A DNA stretch of 64,000 bases, from NCBI GenBank assembly GCA_036852015.1, contig JAANDG010000349.1, forward strand, positions 62,001-126,000, read 5' to 3'. The DNA comes from Pelodera strongyloides (taxonomy: Eukaryota; Nematoda; Chromadorea; Rhabditida; Rhabditidae). Under the pieces are notes generated by a model. The model did not search any database. It was not told the origin of the DNA and saw only the letters and a program-made list of their open reading frames with translations. The position numbers and the translations under genes were made by a program. Within the stretch, counting starts at the first letter, position 1. Each line of letters starts with the position of its first letter. Below are positions 37,501-47,600 of this stretch, piece by piece.

Positions 37501-38268
37501 CGGTCCAAACCGCCGAGTCCCATCTGTTTGAAACAAATTACCACTAGAACGAGCAAACGTTTTCAAAAAGTGAAACTAAAGTAGAATGCAGGGATTTTCA
37601 GTACTATCTATGGGGGGATTAATATCACGTTGCACAACGAGCGATGTCACTTGCTTCGCAAACGTAATTTTAAGAGAATCGAAAATAATTATTTTAGAAA
37701 AATTATGTGTCGCAAAGCAATGTTTTAGAAAATGGAACTGCTGCCAGACGAACTCGAGGAGATCCACTAATCCAGTAAGGTTCCCACACAAGTTTACGTG
37801 TAAAGATAAAGACCGTCTCGCCTCAGCTCGAAGTTTATTCACTTCTGTGGGAATTGCTAATATTTCTGAATTATGGTCACTAAACACATTGCACATTTGC
37901 AATATGTCCGTTGCAAAGACACCTTCCGCAGCTTAAGATCCTAAAGGAATTATGGTGTGGAAGGCCTTCTTAGTGTATTTTTATAACTCCATGTACACGT
38001 GATGTCTTTTTCATAAATTTCTATTAATTATGAAAATAACAATTGCATTTCACGGAATTTCAAGTAGAATGAGTGGCAAGCTAGTTTGTGAACCACAAAG
38101 CCTGCTCGCATCAGTTCCACGTTCGAACACCTCCGAATATGTGCGGTACATTTGTGGAGCTGTTCCCCAGGGGAGGTCTGGCCCCGCCCCTTTCCTATGC
38201 CCGCAGGCTCACACCCCTTCAACTGACACTCGGCAAGACTGCAGACCAAAAGAAGGACTTATCCAGAA
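34580..38268. other. Intergenic between divergent genes
   Basis: Separates the lactamase-like gene (minus) from the PAN/TSP gene (plus) and should hold both promoters. A TATATAAG box is at about 35667. A GC-rich patch with CCCCGCCCC lies at about 38165-38200, just upstream of the PAN/TSP start. Open frames at 36290-36670 and 37055-37936 lack motifs and splice support. Confidence 0.4.
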
Positions 38269-41200
38269 ATGCGGTTCCTAGCCTTAGTATTCTTGGCGAC
38301 TGTAGCCATCGCCCAGAGACCCTCACACAAGAAGATTGTCGTCGAGAATGGAGGTATTCATTTAATTACTGGCTTACATTTTGGTTTGAACCGTTGTTAT
38401 TTATTAATTGTATTTTTTTGGTTGATCGTTTCTTGTTAGACATCTCCGTATGTATTAGCGACATTCTGTGAACCCTGCAGCTCATATCTGTTTTCTTTGC
38501 TTGAATTGCTGAAAGACTTTAAAAAAATGAAGAAATGTATAATATGCAAATACTTATACACATAGATATACACATATATTCCACTGTAAGCATACGAGCA
38601 CCAAGTAATCAATAAAACGATAAAGCATTTCATAGTCTATAGCAAAAAATTTAAAATTTAAAATTTAAAATTATGGTCAATATGCCGAACTGGTCACGTA
38701 AATAAGAAACATGCGCTGTGCAGGGCTAGCAAGCTTTAACGATGTCCAAATGGCTTTTTTCGGTCTGGAACTGTTAAAATTCCATGTATTATTATGTAAT
38801 TCCTTCTCTTAATCAACAATTCGAACGAGGGTGTTCGTTTCACTTTCCGCCCTACTTCCTTTGCATTCGCCAGTTTTTGGACCGGCTCTTTTGTCAATTC
38901 CAGTTCTTCTCCGGTTGGCTAAAGAGTTAAAACTAAAGACGCCAGTTCCTATTTAAGTGACGATTGTATGTTCAAACAAATAAATGCAAGCAGAAAGTTG
39001 TCTTGTGAAAGCAAGCGTTTCTACACACTAAACCATACGTGGCTGATAATGAGAGCACTTTCTAATTTGGAACCCCGTCTTTTGAACTGAAATTCACCTA
39101 ACTAATGGAACCACTAATTTAACCAGACCCAAAGAATAATGTGTTGCGGAAACTAGAATGTCATGTGTTGAGCTACTGTGTTCTCGTGATTGGATTGGAT
39201 TTTAGATTTGATTTAGCTTATTTTGGTTTTCATCTTAAAAATAGACTAAGTAGCTAAAAGTGTTTCTGACCATGAGACTAAGCCACTTACCATAATTTTG
39301 GTTAAAAAAAACTCACTCCTACGCTTGTGTTGTACGATCGATTGATAAAAACGCGATACCCATCAACAGAGACGTTTTTGTGTCAGCGGCCTATATATCT
39401 CAGTGGCTATACGTAAGATAATGATCTCCTGGAGGGCAACAATCATGTATATATTACTAAACTACACAATATTATCATATGTACTCAATTATGTACTCCT
39501 AATGGGCAAACCGAATTTGAGTACATTTGGAAACACCAATTCATAGTCAAATGTAACCGACATCCTCATAAAAAGTTTACACTTAAACACAATTACTTCC
39601 TCTGAGCATACCTTCTTTTAACGTTTTTATGATTAATAATAAGTACGAAAAAAGTGAATATATGACATCGTCTTGTTTTCATCTATGTTGCCGGGGGCAT
39701 ACACTCTGACTTGTGAGAGTATAGTTTAAAGCTAACAAGCGTTCTTTGTAAAACTGAAGAACTATTCAGTAGTCTCAAGTACATACGGGGTATATGACGG
39801 GCGTTCACTTTTTGAGTGGACACGACCACCCTTTTTGATGTTCGTTGAAATTAACAAGAATGGCTATAAAACATGTTTGGTGAAATTCAAGGTCAAACTG
39901 TTGCAAAAACAACGGCACTCGGAACTTTACATTTGTGCTGATGCTTATTTAGTAATAAGAATATCAATAATATTTTGTAATACAGTACTTTTTTGCTATC
40001 AATACACGAATGTTGGATGTTAAAGGTTTTATTTCTAGCAATCTGTGAGAACAAGGCCTCGGCGTTCTTTGTACTGGATAACACTCAATTAACAGCGGGA
40101 GATAACGTCATTTACAAGGAATTCAGTGAGGATGAATGCCTAAAGACCTGCTCTAGCAACAGGGTCAGGTTTAAACTTAATTTTCCTTTCTGGTTGAAGT
40201 GTACTTTCGTAAATGACTGATAACATCTTTTTGAGTGGAATAATTGTATGATTTCAAGCATATGTGCCCTTGCTTTTCGTATATGTAACTCGTTTCAGGA
40301 TCCGTTTGGTCGTTCAATTCTATGCGCCTCTTTCGTGTACGATCACGTTTCGTTCACTTGCACCATCTTCAAGGAAAAGAGCCGTCCAGAAGGAAAGGGA
40401 GAACCAACGACATCTGTCGGAAAGCGATACTTTGAAAAGTTCTGTCTCAATGGTACGTTTTCAATTTTCAATGATAAGAGTACTCTGTGTTGAGACGACC
40501 CACAAATTGGATAGCATAAACGCATTCCACTGATTATCTTTTCGGTATTTAATGCACTATGAAGACGGTTTGCTTAGTTATGGGATCCTTCCTTGTCTTG
40601 CAAGAAAAAATGCTCCGAGAGTCGGAGGGCGGCATCCTGGACTGAAAACCCTATAAGCTCTTATGTGGAGTGACCAGCCGTCATCTCCCGCTTGGTGATC
40701 CATGACTTGTGTAGCCGGTTTCTCCTCTCGTTCACCCAAACTCAACCCTGTTATGGAAACAAGGAAAACAGCTGCGAGTCATGGGATCGAAAATAGGGAG
40801 AATTTTATGATTCGGGAGGCGCATTAGTGGCCGTCGAAAACACAATGCGTAAATAAACTTTAAGGAAAATGCTTTGCGTAGTAACGTATTCCATCAGCAT
40901 GATATTGAAAGTGAAACTTAATGTTTTCAGAGGATCTGCCCATTGAGTGCGCCGATGCTCAGTTTATTCGTGCGGATGATTCAGTTCTGGTTGGCTTTGC
41001 CAGCAAGGTTGAACTTGCTGACACTCTCGAGCAGTGCGTGGCCACGTGTGTTAAGGATCCCACATGCAAGGTTGCTTTATCGTTTTGAATCTTTTGTAGG
41101 GCTTATTTCCTCAAAAATACATTTTTTTTTACAATCGGGAAGCTCGGGCTCATCTAGTGCGTAGTATGAATGTGGTACCAATGTCTGTTCTTGGAACATA

Positions 41201-44200
41201 ATAACTGCTAACAACGTTTGTTTCAGTCGTCGATGTACTTTTACGAGGAGGGTGAATGTATCACCAATTCCGAAAATGCTTTGACTAAGCCCACAGCATT
41301 CACAAAAGAAGAAACGGAGAAGGTGATCTACTTCCAAAATGGATGTATGAATAAAAAGGGTGCCGATTCCAAGGAAACAGGTTCGTAACTTTTGCGTTTT
41401 CATGTCCAATTCAATAATTCTTTCTGTTTAACTTAGTGAGTGGTAAAACATCAGCCTCTCATAATTGAATGTTTAGAACCGAAAACTCCCAAATTGGAAG
41501 AGACTACTGTCGGCGAAAGCGAAAGCACTGCCGCTGATGGAACTGAATACGGTAAAAGCTACGCATTTTCCCAAATAGAGGATTTTCCTGGTCTTCATGC
41601 AGTGTTTTGTGGATTTGTTTTACCTATTTCGGTTCAGTTTTCAGTTCAAATTTCCGCTTCCTTTCAAGCACACCTTTGCGTCGAGAGTTTGCTATGTTTG
41701 CTGTCATTTTGTGGCTGACGCTTTTTGCTGGTTACCGCAAAAAAATTTTTTGCATGTTTTTCTATTTCCTTTTGAGTTTCATTTTCTTTCTTGCACCCTT
41801 TTATTTAACTTTAGAAGAAAACGACGAGGGGTCGGGAGAAGACGAAGGAGAGGACGAGGAGGAGGAAGGTGAGGGAAATGGAGAGATCGCGGAAAATGAA
41901 GAGAACGGAGACACTACAGACACTGACACAAGCACTCAGAGCACCAGTCAAGAAGACAGCACAGAGCATAATACATCAGATGTAGCGTCAGCGGAGATAT
42001 CGCCAGAGGTTTCGGTGGAGCAGTCGGCTGAGCAGAATGGATCTGATGTGCCGACTGAAGATGAGGATACGAAAACTCAAACTGACTCAGACGAGGCACC
42101 CAAAACGTCCAGTGAGGTGGTAGCTGATAAATCCACCAATGATGAAACTAGTTCTGAACTAGAACCACAGACTGAGGAGCACTCTGAAGTCCTCGAGTCC
42201 AGCACTTCTGTCAAAAACAGCACTCTCACTTCATCAGACACTGACTCAATGGAAGACTTGACACCCTCACTCGATGAATTGGATTCAAATGAGCAACCAG
42301 GCACTGAAGTTTTCTTTTCTTATGTTCTGTCCGTTTTCCACTTAGTTCAAGTTTTTGTTCAGTCAGTTTGCCATTTAGTTCACCGTTTTAATGTGCGTGC
42401 CTGACTTATGTTCGAACTTTAGTTTGTTGCACACAACTGTCGGCATTGCTTCCATTCGCACAGTAAGGCCATGATATCTTTGTCAGAAAGTCTGTAATTA
42501 ACCAGACGCATCACCTGAAATCCACACGAATGAGAAGTTTTGCACAACAGCATCTGTCGCTATTATAATTAAGGAGTGGGTTTAGATGAATCCGAAGAAG
42601 TAACAAGCCAAACACCCGCCACCACCCCTGAGACTTCCGAAGAGGCAGCTTCAGCTGAAGTGGTCGCAAGCACGACACCGGCTGAACAGGTAAAAATATT
42701 GATAATAGAAGAATACAACTGAAGACACTGACATATTAAATTGGATGTATTGCAAACTTTTTTTAGGAAGAAGGAGAGGAAGCAGTTGAGGGCGATGCCG
42801 AATCAGACGATTCTGAGGAAACTGAAGAAGAGGACGAACAGACCACCACACGCAGTCCCAGAAGAAAGGTAACAAAAGACATCATCATTCTGATTGTAAA
42901 CAACTGACCAAGATAAAAACCAAATGTTCATGCAATGTGCGCGTCCTCGATTGTCCGTGTAATTTGTTGATGTTTTTTTTTGAAAACCTCATTTTCTCTT
43001 GTACAAGGTTTGTGTTCTTGCAAGTATAGATGAGAAGCAGCAGTGTACCATGTTTTACCAACAATTTTTCGCGGAAAGGTTGTTAATGTTTTATTGGAAG
43101 GGATCCAAGCTTGAAGTAAAAACTGCATAATTGTTTGCAAATCTATTAATTAATGGTTGTTTTATAGGTTGGCGAGAAGGCGCAGTATCTCAAGTACAAC
43201 AAGCACCCAAGGAACTTTGGTAGCAAGACGTTGAAAACTTACAAGGGCAAGCAAACCAAGAAGGTAAGCAAAGATTAGGTAATTTTAACATCAACACATT
43301 GTATGGGTGCATTAAAAACGAACGAAAAGGAGTGAGTAAAAACATTTGATGATATTACTACGAGAACAATTGAAATAAATAGTTATTTTTGCGAAATAAA
43401 ATATAATTGTAATGAAATAATACTGGAGTATATCAAGCGTGAGCTTGATAACCCGTTTCGGCCCCTTAGCCACAGACGGGATTTACAATTGCGGAGGGGC
43501 CATCATCAGTGTGATGCCGCAATTGGAATTATACACTAACTTAATAAAAAATAGAAATTGTATATTTATTGTATTAGGCTATTTTTAATAAAAATAACAT
43601 AATAGTGACATAGAAAGATAGAAAGGGCATTAGAATAATGAAAGAGAGAATTCAAATACAATACTGTCGATAAAGAGGCGTGACTGTCATTGGTAGTCAT
43701 AGTTAAGGAGGTCTTTGTCAGCGTAAGTTTTGATAAGAGTACGAGAGAGACATAGAGTGACAGACATGCATAGTGACATTAGTAGAGGTGAATGACCCAC
43801 CCATACTTATGCATATAGAGGTTATTGATCCTGGTTAACCATATAGGAGGACTAAATAAATTGATAAGGGAAACGGATAGTGAAATAGTAGCATATTTAT
43901 TAGCAATTTTAAATTGAATGTAACCATTTTAGCATATGTTTTAAGGTAAGGTTATATTTGTGAGTAATGACAGGATATTTATTGAGCGTTTTGCTGATAG
44001 TACTCAAAATGATGTTTTAGGGTACTTGTTAGATATAAGTTTGCAAACAAATTGTGCAACCTTGGATTTGAAGAAATCTATAGTAGATGTGCATCGATTA
44101 ATTCTTATTATCTCGCCAATAATACAACTAATTTTGATTTTGCTACTAATACTACTGTCAAACATAGGGAACCGAATTACATTGAAGGTGTAATCGTCTG

Positions 44201-47200
44201 TCTTATTATACATATTAACGGTCCATATATCGTTAGTTCTTTTTAAGTATAAATCGAGGAAAGCTGCTTCTTTTGTGGAGGTATTTGCGGGTTCTAAAGT
44301 TAAGGAGTTGGGATATATATTACACACATTGGAAAGAATATTATGATCATTATAGAAAATGGCAATATCGTCCATATACCTTTTAATATCCGTTTTAAAG
44401 GAGATTTGAACATTAGCGGGTATTTTAAGATACTTGAACTCAATCATAGAGAGAGTCAAATCTGCCAATAAAGGGGAGGCATTCCCTCCTTGTGGTACAC
44501 CTTTAATTTGATGAAATACATTATTGCGAAAAATGAGGAAGCTGTTTTTAACAATGTAACTAATGACGCTGAAAAGTTCGCTTTTAGAGTAGCAGTTATT
44601 ACCGTAATTGTCAGAATAGAAGCATTTATTATACCCAATATTAAGATATTCTTTATTAGCGTTTTTAAAACAAATATCAAGCAGTTGGAAGATGTTATCG
44701 AGAACACACGTGTGTGGTAAATTAGTGAATAAACTAGTAAAGTCCATAATCTTAACGTTTTGGTATTTATTGAGACCAGCATTGCAGGTAACAGAGAGTG
44801 AATTATCGATTGAGATATATCGCAACTTAGTTTCATTCCAGTTTCCTGCAGCCTTACAGTAGTTTCGAAAATGAGTTTTGAAATGTTTTAAAGCTTTTTG
44901 AAGCATAATGGAAACAGTTTTAAGTGAGCTGTTTTTAGCTGCCGTTATGAATCGCATTTTTACTGTGGGTTTATGTAATTTGGGTATGCCATATATAATT
45001 GGAAGATTGGAATCATTATCAGAGCATTCAATACCTAATATTTTGCAGTATTTGATATGGCGTGATACAATGACTTCAGAGGGTTCAACTGTATAAGGTC
45101 GATAAGTGTCATTACCGCGAATTTCCGCCACATGCTCGTTATCCTTAATAACTCGAGTGATTCCTAATTCTCTAAAGATATGAAATGAATATAGGATTGG
45201 GCATGAAAAGCAGAAATTGGCAGATGCCTTGTCTACGCATGTTAAGATAAACTCTTGTTTGATCTTACGTAGTTCACGTGCTATTTGATAATTATTACCA
45301 CTAAATTTTAGTTTGTAGCTAGTGGCTTGTTTATATAAGAATGAGTAATCCGGTGCGATTATGTTAGCTTTCTGTAGATGTCTGGAAAGACTAGTAGTCA
45401 AGTTGTCCATAGCAACTTTTAAAAGGCTGTGAACTTTTTCTTTTCTAAAAGGTTCGCTGAATTTTGTACCTTTACCCAAGAGCTCAGAGGCTTTAGGATA
45501 AGTGTTTTTGAAAATCTCACTATTACCGGTAATAATATGTTGAGAACCATCGTGAAGAATTATTTCTTTAGCGGAACAATACTGCAGGTATTTGATACAA
45601 TTGAAATGTTAATAAAAACATTTGATACAAAAAAAATTAGATGAAGAAAGTGAAAGCGGAAACCGAGACAGAAGAGGACGAGGAGTTTCAACCTGTGACT
45701 GTAGCCGCCGCCAGCCAACAACAGGAGCAATCCGACGAGCCCAGCGAGGAGGATCTGAGAAAGGTCAGAATCCGTAAGAAAGAGGGAGTTGGGTAGGAAG
45801 TCCCATGACGCCAAATTGTGACAAGCCATTCCGTAGTTTCGTACATATCTACCTATATTTGTACTACACGCATAAAAAGATTCTCATGATATCTGAAAAA
45901 TTGTTTTCGATAATTCGTTATGGTTAGTATTTCTGGTAATAGTTTTATTTCTAAGGAAGAAGAGGAGTTCCTCGGTGGAGAAGAATTACCGCAAGGTTCA
46001 GAGGGCACAGTTAGAAAGCACAACATCGCTATTAAGCCCCTAAAGCTCAAGGAACATCAGGTAGATATAGTGCAGCCTAATGCATTACTCTCATAAAATT
46101 TCTTCTCGGAACTCACCTAGAAAAGCTCTTTTTTGTGTGCATTGTTTTTTTTTTAACTGAACCATGTTCCAAAAAATACGAGTCCGCAAAAATATTCCAA
46201 AAATGCCGTTTTTTTCAGTTGGTAGCCCAAAATTACTTCTCTGAATGGTCTGATTGGACTCCTTGTACCAAGAGCGGAGAACGCAAAATCAGAAGAAGAA
46301 AGTGCCTAGATCTGAGAAGGTTAGCACGTTTTACTTTCGTATTTGAAAGTATTCGCCAGTCGACGGTCATGTACATATGATGCGCCTTGGACCAAACACT
46401 ATTTCAACTGTTTCGCATAAGTTCTCTTTTCTGAACATCATGCTAGTTCAATGGAATGAACGTCTTTCAAATGTTTTTTTTTCCGGAAAAGTATCAGTGT
46501 AGAACGTGCCTAGACATTCGATCTCACAAAACAATATCAAGAACGCTATTTCTCAATGATTTCAACAGTCGTTGGTGCAGTTCCTACGGGGGTCAATATT
46601 CGTATCTATATATTAGCCAAAACGGATTACCCTGTACTGCAGAATATAACAAAGTGGACCAAATGAAATCTACACATATAAAATAAATTAAAGAATGAGT
46701 ATCTCTACTGAAAAAACATAGTTGTATATAAATTCACATATAATCTTCAATGCTTCAGATGTCTCGGAGCTCTGATGCAAGTTGAGAACTGCGCCGTAGT
46801 TACCACAACCGTGGCACCCGCTCTTCCTGATGATTACGGTACGACATAAAATACTATTTGTTTTAAATGTAAGAGAATGAATGGGTGGATAACTTGTCAT
46901 AAACAAATTATGATTCCAATATTAATAACATATATATATATATATGCAGATCTCCCCTCTTTGGAGTCGGTGCGCTCCATCGTGGCCGAGCCCAAGGACG
47001 TCGACGAATTTGCGGAACAGGGTGAGCATGCAGCTGTTTGAAAAGGGCAGATGACAACCGTCTAGCTATATATCAAGACATTTGGGTGCATTGTTTACTA
47101 CAGTCACTGGGAAGATACAAGCTCATTTATTTAAGGGGGATATGTTTCTGTGTGTTTGATTCTAGTATTGATTCAATGCGATAAATTTTTAAATACCAGG

Positions 47201-47600
47201 TGCCCGTCCTGTGTCCCTTCCTTCTGTTCTCGCCGGATCCGGATCTTCCTCCTCCTCGGCGTCTACTGAAATCGATGCTCAAGACTGGTCCCCGTGGCTA
47301 GGAGTATGCCAGGTTCGTTCTGTACATTAATGTTTAGTAGAGAGCGTACGAACCACGAAAGGGCTAATGCCAAGAAGCAAAGAGAAAGGGCAGCCTTCAC
47401 TACATTATAAAACCTTCACATAAATTGGCTAAAACCCATCTACGCGTTCTTTTACCAATGCAAGTGTTTTTCAGCAATTTGCCAGTGGACAGCCTTGCAA
47501 CAACGGTGAGATGATCGGATTTGAGTCACGAGAATGCATAGCCAAGAACCCAGCTGAATGTCATGGGCCTTTCTTCAGATATTGCACCCTCCAGTGCTAA
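38269..47600 (+). CDS. Secreted PAN/Apple, acidic, and thrombospondin type 1-like protein
   Basis: Seventeen exons: 38269-38353, 40039-40163, 40299-40452, 40931-41070, 41227-41380, 41477-41551, 41815-42300, 42586-42689, 42767-42868, 43168-43263, 45641-45763, 45956-46060, 46219-46319, 46759-46838, 46950-47021, 47200-47312, 47475-47600; 746 residues. A signal peptide (MRFLALVFLATVAIA) is followed by two PAN/Apple-like domains (about 29-122 and 123-212; paired Cys, ECLKTCSS, QCVATCVKD). Next is a long low-complexity acidic Ser/Thr/Glu region (about 244-510), then a Lys-rich stretch. Near 590-625 is a TSP1-like segment (WSDWTPC), and a second Cys-rich module with DWSPW (696-700) ends the protein. 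This fits an extracellular matrix or cuticle-associated adhesion protein. All joins agree in phase; the exon 7 donor appears to be GC (CAG/gcactg). Intron 1 is 1.7 kb and intron 10 carries a retroelement. Confidence 0.85.
38354..40038 (+). other. Large first intron of the PAN/TSP gene
   Basis: The 1685-base intron separates the signal-peptide exon from the first PAN exon. It contains a short AAATTT-type simple repeat at about 38645-38672. No embedded gene was supported. First introns of this size often hold regulatory elements, but no specific site is recognised. Confidence 0.5.
43337..43350. repeat. Target-site duplication of the Penelope-like element, 3' side copy
   Basis: TAAAAACATTTGAT, 14 bases, repeated exactly at 45613-45626. 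Confidence 0.85.
43431..43525 (-). ncRNA. Hammerhead ribozyme-like motif in the Penelope-like element
   Basis: On the minus strand CTGATGA (43509-43503) is followed by GGCCCC (43501-43496), a loop of about 30 bases, GGGGCC (43465-43460) and GAAAC (43459-43455). This is the conserved hammerhead core with a six-pair stem II. A perfect 8-bp hairpin (TATCAAGC/GCTTGATA, 43450-43431) follows and could be stem III or part of it. CAATTGCGG/CCGCAATTG (43525-43517 and 43494-43486) could form a competing stem. Penelope-like elements are known to carry hammerhead motifs. I did not establish stem I or the cleavage site, so activity is unknown. Confidence 0.55.
44004..45608 (-). CDS. Penelope-type reverse transcriptase, N-terminally truncated
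   Basis: About 534 residues with no internal stop. Motifs in order: IYGIPKLHKP, typical of Penelope-like RTs; motif A with its Asp in MDFTSLFTNLPH; motif B GVPQGGNASPLLADL; and motif C RYMDDI. The catalytic aspartates are therefore intact. A thumb-like region follows and the protein ends NKYPKTSF. No GIY-YIG endonuclease is seen at the C-terminus or in the remaining 3' sequence. The endonuclease may be absent (EN-minus type) or have been N-terminal and lost by truncation. The open frame suggests a young copy. Alternative: another RT class, but the KLHKP and motif B patterns argue for Penelope. Confidence 0.88.
   Translation of the reverse strand, partial: HFNCIKYLQYCSAKEIILHDGSQHIITGNSEIFKNTYPKASELLGKGTKFSEPFRKEKVHSLLKVAMDNLTTSLSRHLQKANIIAPDYSFLYKQATSYKLKFSGNNYQIARELRKIKQEFILTCVDKASANFCFSCPILYSFHIFRELGITRVIKDNEHVAEIRGNDTYRPYTVEPSEVIVSRHIKYCKILGIECSDNDSNLPIIYGIPKLHKPTVKMRFITAAKNSSLKTVSIMLQKALKHFKTHFRNYCKAAGNWNETKLRYISIDNSLSVTCNAGLNKYQNVKIMDFTSLFTNLPHTCVLDNIFQLLDICFKNANKEYLNIGYNKCFYSDNYGNNCYSKSELFSVISYIVKNSFLIFRNNVFHQIKGVPQGGNASPLLADLTLSMIEFKYLKIPANVQISFKTDIKRYMDDIAIFYNDHNILSNVCNIYPNSLTLEPANTSTKEAAFLDLYLKRTNDIWTVNMYNKTDDYTFNVIRFPMFDSSISSKIKISCIIGEIIRINRCTSTIDFFKSKVAQFVCKLISNKYPKTSF
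45613..45626. repeat. Target-site duplication of the Penelope-like element, 5' side copy
   Basis: Exact copy of 43337-43350, lying 14 bases before the acceptor of exon 11 of the host gene. Confidence 0.85.
46930..46945. repeat. TA microsatellite
   Basis: A short (TA)n run directly upstream of the acceptor for exon 15 of the PAN/TSP gene. Confidence 0.8.

Larger units (their letters stand above)
43351..45612 (-). mobile_element. Penelope-like retroelement, 5'-truncated, in an intron
   Basis: A 2262-base insertion flanked by a 14-bp direct duplication. It lies antisense to the host gene, in intron 10. On the minus strand it holds one long reverse transcriptase frame, then about 650 bases of non-coding 3' sequence with a hammerhead-like motif. 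Removing the element and one duplication leaves an intron of 101 bases, like its neighbours, which confirms the boundaries. The reading frame is already open just inside the 5' end, so the N-terminal part was lost at insertion. Confidence 0.88.

Noticed and set aside
37055..37936. Several 100-residue frames on both strands
   Set aside because: No family resemblance, no splice chain, and overlapping frames on both strands suggest chance.
41607..42404. 265-codon plus-strand frame
   Set aside because: It reads through intron 6 of the PAN/TSP gene into the real acidic exon 7; the hydrophobic N-terminal part is intron sequence.
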